Of a DNA stretch of 41,367 nt, positions 29,120-37,254 are shown piece after piece. Origin of the DNA: Chloroflexota bacterium (GTDB taxonomy: Bacteria; Chloroflexota; Anaerolineae; CG2-30-64-16). The notes under the pieces are model-generated. The model did no database searches. It was not told the DNA's origin and saw only the letters and a list, made by a program, of their open reading frames with translations. Location of the stretch: positions 1 to 41,367 of the forward strand of contig JAPLHB010000170.1 of NCBI GenBank assembly GCA_026389845.1, read 5' to 3'. The first letter of the stretch is position 1, and each line of letters opens with the position of its first letter. Position numbers and translations under genes: made by a program.

Positions 29120-29319
29120 GAAGCAATTATGTAAGGGGCAACGACCTGGTGGACGCAGTTTTGTCGCATTTGTCATTCTGAGGAGCGTTGTTTGCGACGA
29201 AGAATCTCGTATAGCTTGGCGGAGATGCTTCGCAAACGACGCTCAGCATGACATGCGTCAGTCCACCAGGTTTCTGACGACTACAAACAGGAAGCAATTA
29301 CCTTCGTGCAATTCGTGGC
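29090..29319. repeat. Nested repeat: hairpin element with a second element inserted
   Basis: Outer arms GCCACGAATTACACGAA (29090-29106) and TTCGTGCAATTCGTGGC (29303-29319) are complementary except one position. Inside, a 12-bp direct repeat AGGAAGCAATTA (29118-29129 and 29289-29300) flanks a 159-bp palindromic block. That block has inverted ACCTGGTGGAC ends and GTCATTCTGAG/CTCAGCATGAC arms (29172-29196, 29231-29252). The direct repeat looks like a target duplication. It separates the convergent GH39-like and ppk2 genes. Confidence 0.8.
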
Positions 29320-29327
29320 AAAACACA

Positions 29328-30149
29328 TCAGTCGGGAATCACGATCCCGTCCAGCTTCTCGGCCGGCTGGGGATACTGCATATCGAAGCCGCGCAGCGTC
29401 TCCACGATGATCCGGCCGATCGCCAGGTTGCGATACCAGTTGCGATTGGCCGGAATAACGTGCCACGGCGCCCACTTGGCGCTGGTCAGATTCAGCATGT
29501 CCTCGTAGGCGGCCATGTAGTCGTCCCACAGTTCCCGCTCTTTGAGATCGCCGGTGGAGAACTTCCACTGCTTGTTCGGATCGTCCAATCGTTCTTGCAG
29601 ACGGAGCTTCTGCTCGGCCTTGGAAATGTGCAGGTAGAACTTAAGGATTGTGACCCCGTTCTCGGCTAGATGTTTCTCAAAGGCGTTAATCTGGTCGTAG
29701 CGTTTGCTCCAGACTTCCTTCGGTACCAGGCTGTGCACCCGCACCACCAGCACGTCCTCGTAGTGCGACCGGTTGAAGATGCCGATCATGCGGCGGGGCG
29801 GCACGACCTTGTGGATGCGCCAGAGGTAGTCGTGCGACAGCTCCTCCGGCGTGGGCACCTTGAACGGCGTGATGACGCAGCCCTGCGGGTTGACGCCGCT
29901 CATCACGTGACGGATGACGCCATCCTTGCCGCCGGTGTCCATCGCCTGGATCACGATCAACAGGCTGTGCTTGTCCTCCGCGTACATCATGTCCTGGAGT
30001 CGGATCAGCTCCTCGTGGTCGGCCAGGATCAGCTTCCTGGCGTCTTGCTTGCTCTTGAAATTCCCCATGGCGCTGGGGTCAACGTCCTTCAAGGCGATCT
30101 TGTCGCCTGGCTTGACGACGTGCAGTTTGAGGAGTGATGGGTCGCCCAT
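29328..30149 (-). CDS. ppk2: Polyphosphate kinase 2 family nucleotide phosphotransferase
   Basis: 273 residues from ATG 30149, preceded by an excellent AGGAGGG site; the frame upstream is repeat. PPK2 fold: Walker A IQAMDTGGKDGVIRHV (about 67-82), Walker B IFNRSHYEDVLVVRVH, the lid with ERLDDPNKQWKF and the conserved WAPWHVIPANRNWYRNL. It transfers phosphate from polyphosphate to AMP and/or ADP (the short single-domain form), helping to regenerate nucleotides in the cytosol. Transcribed from a clear promoter at 30200-30228; the 5' leader contains five heptamer repeats. Confidence 0.93.
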   Translation of the reverse strand: MGDPSLLKLHVVKPGDKIALKDVDPSAMGNFKSKQDARKLILADHEELIRLQDMMYAEDKHSLLIVIQAMDTGGKDGVIRHVMSGVNPQGCVITPFKVPTPEELSHDYLWRIHKVVPPRRMIGIFNRSHYEDVLVVRVHSLVPKEVWSKRYDQINAFEKHLAENGVTILKFYLHISKAEQKLRLQERLDDPNKQWKFSTGDLKERELWDDYMAAYEDMLNLTSAKWAPWHVIPANRNWYRNLAIGRIIVETLRGFDMQYPQPAEKLDGIVIPD

Positions 30150-30165
30150 GATGAAACCCTCCTGT

Positions 30166-30200
30166 GATTGCAGATTGCGGATTGCAGATTGCGGATTGCA
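30166..30200. repeat. Five GATTGCR heptamers in the ppk2 leader
   Basis: Alternating GATTGCA and GATTGCG, five perfect 7-bp units (35 bp), placed between the ppk2 promoter -10 box and its ribosome binding site. Confidence 0.95.
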
Positions 30201-30228
30201 ACTTAGCACGTTAGATGCACTTTGTCAA
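30200..30228 (-). promoter_or_regulatory. Promoter of ppk2
   Basis: Minus strand TTGACA (30228-30223), 17-bp spacer, TAAGTT (30205-30200). Start near 30193, inside the heptamer array. Confidence 0.8.
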
Positions 30229-30233
30229 GGATG

Positions 30234-30242
30234 TGGTAAAAT
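30234..30242 (+). promoter_or_regulatory. Candidate extended -10 promoter for the GH5-like gene
   Basis: TGGTAAAAT (30234-30242) has the TGn extension; no good -35 box. Start near 30249, followed by TTGGAGGC, which serves as ribosome binding site for ATG 30267. Confidence 0.5.
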
Positions 30243-30266
30243 GAGAGCCTATTGGAGGCTATATCT

Positions 30267-32660
30267 ATGGCTACCCAACTCGTCTCTATCTCCTCGGACG
30301 GCAAGCGCCTGCTGACGCCCGACGGCAACCCATTCTTCGCCGTGATTGTCAACTACGTCGGCCACTTCGACCGCGCCTGGCATTGGTTCGAGCCGGCCTT
30401 GTTCGACCCGGCGCTTGTCGAAGCGGACTTTCGGCTGGCAAAACAGACCGGCGCCAACACCATCCGCACCTTCGTAGACGAACCGCTGCAAAAGGAGTTC
30501 CCGAACGGCAACTGGGCCAAGCTCGACGCCGTCGTGACCGCGGCCGAGCGCGCTGGAGTCTACCTGCTGCTGGCGTTCGCCGACTACAACCTCAGCTACG
30601 TGAAGACGCAGGCCAATCACGCCGGGCTGATCGCGGCGCGCTACGGTGGGAACCCCACCATCCTGGGCTACGACCTGAAGAACGAACCGCGCTTCAACGA
30701 CCTGTTGCTCCTGCACTACTCGCAGACCGTGCCGCTGTTGACCCCGGCGATGAGCGCAGTCTACGAGCCCAAGCGCACTCGTCAGCAAGCCCTGGCCTGG
30801 GCGCGCGGCGAAGGAAAAGCGCCCACCTGGTTCACCGACGATCAAGCCGTGGCCTACGCACTCGCCCGCGAGCTGCTGGATGCGTGCAACGGCGCCATCA
30901 GCAAATGGATCGCCGACACCGGGTTCGATGCAAGCGCTATCGCGTTCATCCGCTCGGCCGAGGCCCAGCCGTGGCAGCCCTTCATCCAGGCCCTCGACGG
31001 AACCGTGAAGGCGTGGCTGACGCCACAACTGGACGCGGTGCACGCCGCCGATCCGGGCCGGCCGATCACGGTGGGCTGGAGCGACCCGCTGTTGGCTGGC
31101 TTGCCGGTCAACGCCGCGTTGGATTTCCTGGACATCCACCGCTACCCGCAGGACAACACGCCGCGGCAGTTGGCCTATCAACTGAACATCCCTGCGGAGT
31201 TGGCCGTGGCGTTCCCTGGCAAGCCGATCCTGCTGACCGAGTTCGGCTACGCCACCTACCAACTCGACCCCGCCCAGGCCGCCATCGCCGAGAGCGCGGC
31301 CTGGCTGTACACCCACGAGTTGGGGCTGGCCGGCGCGGGCAAGTGGATGCTGTGGGACCTGCCGCCGGGAGACAACCCGAAGGAGCGGAGCCTGGGCCTG
31401 TTCGCCGCCGGCGGCGCGGCCAAGCCCAGCGCGCTGGCCCTCCCCGCCCTGGCCGAGCTACTGACGCTCGGCCGGCCGCCGCGCGGCCATCTGGAGATGG
31501 ACGCGGCTAAACCCGACATCGCCTACCGGTTCATTGCCGACGATACGCTCTGCGCCGGCGGTCTCAAGCAGATCGGCGACGAGCGGGCGCGCTGGCAGGG
31601 CGAGGGGCTGGGTCAGCTTTTCGTGGTGCGCGCGGCAGGGAATGCGTTGCACGTCCGGGCCGCCGCGGCGGGGCAGGTCACGTTGGACCTGGGCAAGCTG
31701 CTGGGTCTGACCGAGCTGAAGGGTTACACGCTCCAGACCGGCGGCGCGGCGGTGGCGCACACCCGATCGGGCGCGACCCTTACGTTCGCCCTCGCGGCCG
31801 GCCAGCTCGTGACGTTGCAACTGTCGTCGCTGGACGCGGTGGATGCGAAGATCGTCATCCTCTGGCCCCACGACAACGCGGCCGTGGACAAGGCCGATCG
31901 CGCCAACCTGACCGCCTATCTCACCTTCCCTGACAGCCGGATGGCCGTACCATGCGACCTCACCCCGGAAGTGACCCTCTGGCGCAGCCTGAACAACGAG
32001 CCGGCCGCGCCGGTCGCGGTCGGCGTCCGTCGCCTGGCCGATTTCAGCGGCCGGCGCGTGCCGGTGTGGGACTTCAACGACGTGGACGTGAGCGCGACGC
32101 GCGACCCGAAAAACAAGCTCTACTTCACCGCGCGGGTGACGGGCATCTCCTGCCGGAGCAACGTGTGGGTGCACGGCGTGGATGCGCGCACCTTCATGCC
32201 GCAGCAATTCCAGGCGAAGGCCGCGCTCCTGGTAGCCGCGGTCGCCTCCCCAGCCGAGGTGGACGCCCGCCTCCAGATCGTGTGGCCGCATGACAACGCG
32301 CCGGTGAGCAAAGCCGAGCAGGCCAACGTGACCGCCGACCTCTTCGCCCGCGGCACGCCCACGCGACTCGGCCCCACAAAGACGGGCGCTGGCTGGCGCC
32401 CGGCGGTCTGGCTGGTGCGTGCGGTGGGCAACGGCGTGGGCGGGCGGATTGCGGCCGGCATCATGCGCGTGGAAGCCGACGGCTCGGCCCGGTGGGACTT
32501 CAACGACGTGGATGTCAGCCCCGCGCGGGAGGCAACGGGCAAGGTGCATTTCTGGGTCGAGGTGGATGGCGTCCGCACCTACTCGAACTTCTGGACGCAC
32601 GGCGCGGACGCGAGGACATATTTGCCGAATCCGGACGTGCTGCTGGGGGATTGCCGATAG
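30267..32660 (+). CDS. Clan-A glycosidase-like protein with two C-terminal repeats
   Basis: 797 residues from ATG 30267 (GGAGG before it). The N-terminal barrel (about 1-400) resembles GH5-like cellulases/mannanases: NPFFAVIVNYVG, GANTIRTFVDEP, LGYDLKNEPRF with the acid/base Glu, FLDIHRYPQDN and ILLTEFGYAT with the nucleophile Glu. After a beta domain, two homologous repeats of about 120 residues follow, each opening with WPHDNA-V-KA-xAN-TA and closing with WDFNDVDVS and a THG/VHG-DART motif. No signal peptide is visible, so either it is cytosolic or it uses another export route. Divergent from ppk2, convergent with the molybdenum hydroxylase. Confidence 0.78.
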   Translation: MATQLVSISSDGKRLLTPDGNPFFAVIVNYVGHFDRAWHWFEPALFDPALVEADFRLAKQTGANTIRTFVDEPLQKEFPNGNWAKLDAVVTAAERAGVYLLLAFADYNLSYVKTQANHAGLIAARYGGNPTILGYDLKNEPRFNDLLLLHYSQTVPLLTPAMSAVYEPKRTRQQALAWARGEGKAPTWFTDDQAVAYALARELLDACNGAISKWIADTGFDASAIAFIRSAEAQPWQPFIQALDGTVKAWLTPQLDAVHAADPGRPITVGWSDPLLAGLPVNAALDFLDIHRYPQDNTPRQLAYQLNIPAELAVAFPGKPILLTEFGYATYQLDPAQAAIAESAAWLYTHELGLAGAGKWMLWDLPPGDNPKERSLGLFAAGGAAKPSALALPALAELLTLGRPPRGHLEMDAAKPDIAYRFIADDTLCAGGLKQIGDERARWQGEGLGQLFVVRAAGNALHVRAAAAGQVTLDLGKLLGLTELKGYTLQTGGAAVAHTRSGATLTFALAAGQLVTLQLSSLDAVDAKIVILWPHDNAAVDKADRANLTAYLTFPDSRMAVPCDLTPEVTLWRSLNNEPAAPVAVGVRRLADFSGRRVPVWDFNDVDVSATRDPKNKLYFTARVTGISCRSNVWVHGVDARTFMPQQFQAKAALLVAAVASPAEVDARLQIVWPHDNAPVSKAEQANVTADLFARGTPTRLGPTKTGAGWRPAVWLVRAVGNGVGGRIAAGIMRVEADGSARWDFNDVDVSPAREATGKVHFWVEVDGVRTYSNFWTHGADARTYLPNPDVLLGDCR

Positions 32661-32710
32661 ACAGACGCGAGGGGACTCGGGGGAACTTGGGGAACTCAGG
32701 GGCATACGTC

Positions 32711-32733
32711 GGAGTCGAGGCTTCAGCCGGTTT
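32711..32733. repeat. Half copy of the GGAGTCGAGGCTTCAGCCGG element
   Basis: Matches one arm of the palindrome translated inside the molybdenum hydroxylase (34136-34198). Located in the gap between convergent genes 32661-32747, which otherwise holds GGGGAACT-type short repeats. Confidence 0.8.
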
Positions 32734-32747
32734 CATTGTGCGCGGAA

Positions 32748-35700
32748 TTACCTCTCTCCCCTGATCACCGCGAGGATGCGCTCGCTCGTCGCTGGAATGC
32801 GCCGAATGCGGCCGCCGATGGCGCGGGAGACGGCGTTGATGACTGCCGGCTGGGTTGGAATCGCCACCGCCTCGCCCAACCCCTTGACCCCGAACGCGCT
32901 GTAGCGGCCCGGCACTTCGACCAGGTGCACGCAAATTTCCGGCGTCGCGGTGATCGTCGGCATGGCGTAGCTGCTGTAGCCTCGGCTCTGGCCCGGCACA
33001 AACTCCTCGATCAGCGCCGATCCGATGCCCATCATCACGCCGCCCTCCACCTGCCCCACCGCGTCCCGAGGGTTGATGGCTTTCCCCACGTCGTGCGCCG
33101 CGGCCACCAGCTTCACCTTCGCCTGGCCGGTCTCCAGGTCAACTTCTACTTCGACCACGTGCGCGCCGGTCAGGAACATCGGCAGATACGCCGCCTGGCG
33201 GTCTTCGGGGAACCGGCGCGTCAGGTCAATTGTCCCGCGCAGCCGCCGCGACTGGCCGGTGCGCGCCATTTCCGCGGCGATGACGGCCAGGGGCACGCGG
33301 CAGGTTGAGTCATCCAGGGCACAGACAGCGTCGTCGGCCAGCGTCAGACCGTCTGGGGCGCGGTCGAGCAGCTCGGCCGCGGTAGAGAGAATCGCCGCAC
33401 GCAGCCGGCGGGACGCGTCGGCCACGGCGCTGCCCACCCAATAGGTGGCCCGCGACGCGCCCACCACGTCGCCGTCGAGGGTGTCAGCCGTGTCCGCGTT
33501 AACAAGCTGGAGCACCCCGCGCGAGACGCCCAGGCTCTCGGCGGCCAGTTGGGTGAAGACGGTCTCGATCCCTTGCCCGAACTCGGCCGCCGAAGAAAAG
33601 ACCGTGATCCGGCCGTCCAGCCCCAACGCTGCCTCGGCCTGGCTCCGTGCGACGCCGAACTTGCCGAAACGGTACATCATGGCGGCCAGTCCTACCCCGC
33701 GGCGCCGGTTCACGTTCCGCGGATCGGCGTTGAAGTTGGCCGCGCGGTCGGCCATCTCGCGATAGTCACCCCGCAGCGCCTCCAAGACCTCGCGGATGCC
33801 CAACGTCTCCTCCGGTGGATAGCCCAGCCCGGTCGGCTCGCCAGGGCGCAGGGCGTTCGCCAGGCGGAACTCCAGCGGGTCGGCCCCCACCTGCTGGCAC
33901 AGCTCGTCCAGCAGGCACTCCAACGCGAAGATCGGCTGCGGGCTGCCGAAGCCACGGAACTGCCCCGCTTTGGGGCCGTTGCTGTAAAGCACCCGGGAAT
34001 GCGCTTCGACCGCCTGCCACCGGTAGGGGCCGACGCTGGCGGTGACGGCGTAGTCGGCGATGTAACGCCCGGCCGAGTCGTACGCGCCGGTGTTGACTGT
34101 TATGTCAATGCTCATGCCGGTGAACAACCACCCTACTGGAGTAGAGGCTTCAGCCGGTCTTGCGGATGCAAACAGACCGCCTGAAGGCTCGACTCCAGAA
34201 GCACCGGGAGGAAGTTGTCTCACCCCCACCTTCACCCGCATCGTGTACGGATGCCGCTTCGACGTGGCCTCCATCACCTCGCGGCGCGTGTAGGCCAGCT
34301 TCACCGGCTTGCGCAGATGATACAGCGCCAGCGCGGTCGCGGCCATCGGCCACACGTCCTGTTTGCCGCCAAAGCTGCCGCCGATGGGCGGGGTGATGAC
34401 CCGGAGCTGCTCCAGGGGCAGGCCGAGGATCGTCGCCAGGTAGCCGCGGTTCCAGTGCGGCTCGTGGCTGGCGCAGATCACCGCCAGCCGGCCCGCTTCG
34501 TCCACGTAGCCCACGGCCGCCTCGCGCTCCATCGCCATGTGCGCCTGCCAGGTGGTCTGATAGGTGGCCTCCACCACCGCGTCCGACTCCGCCAGCGCCG
34601 CGGCGATGCCGCCGGTGCAGACGTCGTGAGCTGCCAGCAAGTTGCCGGTGGGAGCGGATGCAGACGCATGCGGTGTACTTTCTCGTAAACGCAGAGGAAC
34701 ATCGTCTTCTGCTCGTCCATGAATCGCGATCGCTCCCGGCTCCAGCGCGCCTTCGACCTCGAACGTATGCGGCAGCAGCTCGTACTCGACGCGCACGACC
34801 GCCGCGCCGGCCTCGGCTGCCTCGATCGTCGCGGCGATCACCAGCGCCACCGCATCCCCCACCATCCGCACCTTGCCGCCGACGGGCGCGAGCAGGTGCT
34901 CATCCACCGAATAGCCGCCCAGGCTGTTCTCGCCGGGCACGTCGGCCGCGGTGAGCACGCGCACCACCCCCGGAATCGCCAGCGCCGAGGCTGGATCGAG
35001 CGCCAACACACGGGCGTGGAAGTGCGGGCTGCGCACCACCTGGACAAAGTGCATCTCCGGCATGACGATGTCTTCGGCATAGCGCGTGGCCCCGCTGACG
35101 CGATCCCAGCCTTTATGTCGAGTCAGATCGCCGCCCACGACTCGACCGCCGACAAACGCGTCGTTCGTCGTTCGTCGTTTACATACAGTGTGCTTTCCTG
35201 CGTCGTTCATCATCACCGCGGCGCGCTCCACCGCCGCGATGATCCGGCCATACCCGGTACACCGGCACAGGTTCCCCTGCAGCGCGGTCACGATCTCGGC
35301 GCGGGATGGCTGCGGGGCGCGGTCGAGCAGCGCTGCGGCCGAGAGCAACATGCCGGGGGTGCAATAGCCACACTGGACCGCGCCCATCTCCAGAAATGCG
35401 ATCTGCAACGGGTGCGGCCGTTCGGCCGTGCCCAGCCCCTCGATCGTCGTCACCGACCGCCCGGCGATCTCACCCGCCAGGATCAGGCACGATCGTTGTG
35501 GCTCGCCGTCCACGATCACGGTGCACGCGCCGCACTCCCCTTCCATGTCGCACGCCTGCTTCGTCCCGGTCAGCCCCAGGTCATCGCGCAGCACTTTCAG
35601 CAGCGGCTTCGCGGGATCAATTTCGATCGTGACCGGCGCGCCGTTGAGGGTGAACGTGATGCGTGGTGCGTGGTGCGTGGTGCGTGGTGCGCGGTGCGTG

Positions 35701-35822
35701 GTGCGTGGTGCGCGGTGCGTGGTGCGTGGCGCGTGGTGCGTGATGCGTGATGCGTGATGCGTAACTTCGTTGTTCGTCATTCGTCTTTCATCATTCGTCA
35801 TTCGTCTTTCGTCTTTAGTCAT
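32748..35822 (-). CDS. Fused [2Fe-2S]/molybdenum-binding hydroxylase (xanthine dehydrogenase family)
   Basis: 1024 residues from ATG 35822. After a repeat-encoded leader of about 55 residues comes the small-subunit part: plant-type [2Fe-2S] (CDMEGECGAC and a later C) and the second [2Fe-2S] cluster (QCGYCTPGM, NLCRCTGYGR). A linker with more repeat follows, then the Moco subunit: GGSFGGKQDVW, QFRGFGSPQ, EFGQGIETVF and GVKGLGEAVAIP with the catalytic Glu. It hydroxylates an aromatic heterocycle or aldehyde using water, passing electrons through the clusters; the FAD subunit is absent. Starts further downstream do not exist before the domain, so the start codon must lie in the repeat (35822, 35801 or 35780). 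Confidence 0.85.
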   Translation of the reverse strand: MTKDERRMTNDERRMTNNEVTHHASRITHHAPRTTHRAPRTTHRAPRTTHHAPRITFTLNGAPVTIEIDPAKPLLKVLRDDLGLTGTKQACDMEGECGACTVIVDGEPQRSCLILAGEIAGRSVTTIEGLGTAERPHPLQIAFLEMGAVQCGYCTPGMLLSAAALLDRAPQPSRAEIVTALQGNLCRCTGYGRIIAAVERAAVMMNDAGKHTVCKRRTTNDAFVGGRVVGGDLTRHKGWDRVSGATRYAEDIVMPEMHFVQVVRSPHFHARVLALDPASALAIPGVVRVLTAADVPGENSLGGYSVDEHLLAPVGGKVRMVGDAVALVIAATIEAAEAGAAVVRVEYELLPHTFEVEGALEPGAIAIHGRAEDDVPLRLRESTPHASASAPTGNLLAAHDVCTGGIAAALAESDAVVEATYQTTWQAHMAMEREAAVGYVDEAGRLAVICASHEPHWNRGYLATILGLPLEQLRVITPPIGGSFGGKQDVWPMAATALALYHLRKPVKLAYTRREVMEATSKRHPYTMRVKVGVRQLPPGASGVEPSGGLFASARPAEASTPVGWLFTGMSIDITVNTGAYDSAGRYIADYAVTASVGPYRWQAVEAHSRVLYSNGPKAGQFRGFGSPQPIFALECLLDELCQQVGADPLEFRLANALRPGEPTGLGYPPEETLGIREVLEALRGDYREMADRAANFNADPRNVNRRRGVGLAAMMYRFGKFGVARSQAEAALGLDGRITVFSSAAEFGQGIETVFTQLAAESLGVSRGVLQLVNADTADTLDGDVVGASRATYWVGSAVADASRRLRAAILSTAAELLDRAPDGLTLADDAVCALDDSTCRVPLAVIAAEMARTGQSRRLRGTIDLTRRFPEDRQAAYLPMFLTGAHVVEVEVDLETGQAKVKLVAAAHDVGKAINPRDAVGQVEGGVMMGIGSALIEEFVPGQSRGYSSYAMPTITATPEICVHLVEVPGRYSAFGVKGLGEAVAIPTQPAVINAVSRAIGGRIRRIPATSERILAVIRGER
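34136..34198. repeat. 63-bp palindromic element translated inside the Moco domain
   Basis: Two 25-bp arms (34136-34160 and 34174-34198, three mismatches) around a 13-bp loop. 63 bp is 21 codons; translated as an insert containing GVEPSGGLFASARPAEAST between VRQLPPG and the GMSIDITVNTGAYDSAG strand. Confidence 0.9.
35160..35180. repeat. GTCGTTC heptamers at the subunit-fusion linker
   Basis: Three heptamers (GTCGTTC, GTCGTTC, GTCGTTT), 21 bp = 7 codons, at the join between the iron-sulfur and molybdenum parts (translation CKRRTTNDA). Confidence 0.85.
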
Positions 35823-35832
35823 TCGTCTTTCG
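35656..35832. repeat. Two heptamer arrays encoding the N-terminus of the Mo-hydroxylase
   Basis: 35656-35762: about 14 units of GTGCGTG with variants. 35765-35832: about nine units of ATTCGTC/TTTCGTC. On the coding strand they give THHAPRT-like and MTNDERR-like heptapeptides. All candidate start codons of the gene lie here. Confidence 0.95.
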
Positions 35833-35899
35833 TCTTCCTTCCAGGCGAGCTTGCCCGCGCCGACGGTTACAGACTGCCGGCGCGCAGGAAACGGGCGCG

Positions 35900-35908
35900 A
35901 GTATAGCA
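35900..35908 (-). promoter_or_regulatory. Candidate extended -10 promoter of the Mo-hydroxylase
   Basis: Minus strand TGCTATACT (35908-35900): TATACT with a TGn extension, no convincing -35. Start near 35893, about 70 nt before ATG 35822; an AAGGAAG lies 11 nt before that ATG. Confidence 0.5.
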
Positions 35909-36039
35909 TAAAGGCCACCAAGTCGCGAAACGTCGGGCATAGCGCAAAGCGGTGTACTCGAAATACCAGCCAAAACCCGTTTGCCCGCGTACACCGACCA
36001 TGTTATACTGCGCACGGGCACAAACTGCGTTTTTCGAGT

Positions 36040-36262
36040 ACTGCAAAAGCTGCTTTGTCACCCCTTCGCTGCACTCAGGGCAAGCTCTGAGCGGGTTGGT
36101 CCTGTGAAGTGCGTTGCGGCGAGAATCTAGCGAAGGGTCTCGTCGCGGAATGAGAACCTGTCCTGAACGCAGTGAAGAGCCTGCCCTGAGTGCAACGAAG
36201 GGATTCTTCGCTGGACGCTCGCCGTCGCGAGAAGTTAGGGGCAAACCCGCTCAGAATGACAG
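36040..36262. repeat. Second block of CTGAGCGGGTT/CTTCGCTG repeats, no gene
   Basis: Same family as 21960-22605: TTCGCTGCACTCAGGGCAAG, GAGAATCTAGCGAAGGGTC, GAACGCAGTGAAGAGCC, ending GCTCAGAATGAC. From 35833 to 36340 nothing else is visible except the candidate promoter at 35900 and a short ACGTTTCACGTTTTACG tract before the lyase gene. Confidence 0.85.
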
Positions 36263-36340
36263 ACGCCTAAAAGCGCACTTTGTGACCGTGTCGAGTATGC
36301 AATTGCGGACGGACTACGTTTCACGTTTTACGAGGTCTCC

Positions 36341-37222
36341 ATGCTCCAATCTATCCGTCTCCGTCGCAGCCTGCTCTACGTGCCGGGCGACCGGGAGGCC
36401 ATGCTCGTCAAAGCTGCCGGCCGCGGGGCTGACGGGCTGATCCTTAACCTGGAGGATGCCGTCGCGCCCGCGAACAAGGAGTTGGCCCGCCAAACCGTGG
36501 CCCGCGGCCTGCAAACACTCGACTTCGGGCCGGCCGAGGTTATCGTGCGGGTCAACCCGTTGGACACGGCCGACGGCTACCGAGATCTGCTGGCGGTGAT
36601 CCCCGCCGGCCCGCACGCGATTCTGTTGCCCAAGACCGGGTCAGCCGAGGCTGTGCGCTTCGCAGCGTGGACGGTCGAACGGCTGGAGGAGATCCACGGG
36701 CTGACTCCAGGCCGCACGCAGATCATGTGCATGCTCGAATCGGCCGCGGGCAGCCTGGCCGCGGCCGAGATCGCCGCGTGTCATCCGCGTGTCGCGGCGC
36801 TGATCTTCGGCGCCAACGACCTCGCCACTGAGCTGCACTGCACGCCCTATCCCGACGGCCTGCCGCTGCTCGACGCGGCCAGCCGACTGATCCTGGCCGC
36901 GCGCGCGGCCGGCGTGGACGCCATTGACAGCCCCCACATGAGACTGCGCGACCCCGACGGCCTGGCGCGCAGCAGCCAATGGGCGCGCGAGTTGGGCTTC
37001 GACGGCAAATCGGCCATCCACCCGGAGCAGATCGCGGCGATCAACGCCGCGTTTTCGCCATCCGCGGAGGAGATCGCGTGGGCGCGGCGGGTGGTGGCAC
37101 TGCTGCACGGCGACGACGCGATGCCGCTCGGCGCCGCGCTGCTCGACGGGCAACTGATCGAGGCGCCACATTTGGCGCAGGCGCGACGGATTCTGGCGGT
37201 GGCCGAGCGGGTGGGGTTGTAG
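36341..37222 (+). CDS. HpcH/HpaI aldolase / citrate lyase beta-subunit-like protein
   Basis: 293 residues. CitE-type TIM barrel: RRSLLYVPGDREAMLVKAA, NLEDAVAPANKE (Mg2+-binding acidic pair with E), VIVRVNPLDT (conserved Arg), ILLPKTGSAEAV, CMLESAAG (Glu for metal), IFGANDLATEL and GFDGKSAIHPEQI. Stand-alone CitE-like proteins cleave or hydrolyse CoA thioesters such as malyl-CoA, beta-methylmalyl-CoA or citramalyl-CoA rather than working in a citrate lyase complex; no citD/citF is nearby. AGG lies 5 nt before the start. The beta-lactamase-like gene begins 1 bp after its stop. Confidence 0.88.
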   Translation: MLQSIRLRRSLLYVPGDREAMLVKAAGRGADGLILNLEDAVAPANKELARQTVARGLQTLDFGPAEVIVRVNPLDTADGYRDLLAVIPAGPHAILLPKTGSAEAVRFAAWTVERLEEIHGLTPGRTQIMCMLESAAGSLAAAEIAACHPRVAALIFGANDLATELHCTPYPDGLPLLDAASRLILAARAAGVDAIDSPHMRLRDPDGLARSSQWARELGFDGKSAIHPEQIAAINAAFSPSAEEIAWARRVVALLHGDDAMPLGAALLDGQLIEAPHLAQARRILAVAERVGL

Positions 37223-37254
37223 TATGCAAAACGAAAAGCGAAAAACGAAAATAT
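37223..37254. repeat. AAAACGA heptamers forming the start of the next gene
   Basis: AAACGAA, AAGCGAA and AAACGAA units right after the lyase stop codon. The ATG at 37224 lies at the edge of the array and the first residues (QNEKRKTKI) are its translation. Same family as 22608-22641. Confidence 0.85.

Noticed and set aside
34640..34725. A further repeat insertion in the Mo-hydroxylase (region of ESTPHASASAPTG)
   Set aside because: The stretch looks unlike homologues, but I find neither a palindrome nor a tandem period, so there is no support for a repeat origin.
35640..35832. Possible CRISPR array
   Set aside because: Units are only 7 bp in direct tandem without spacers, and no cas genes are nearby; it is a heptamer repeat translated as part of a gene.
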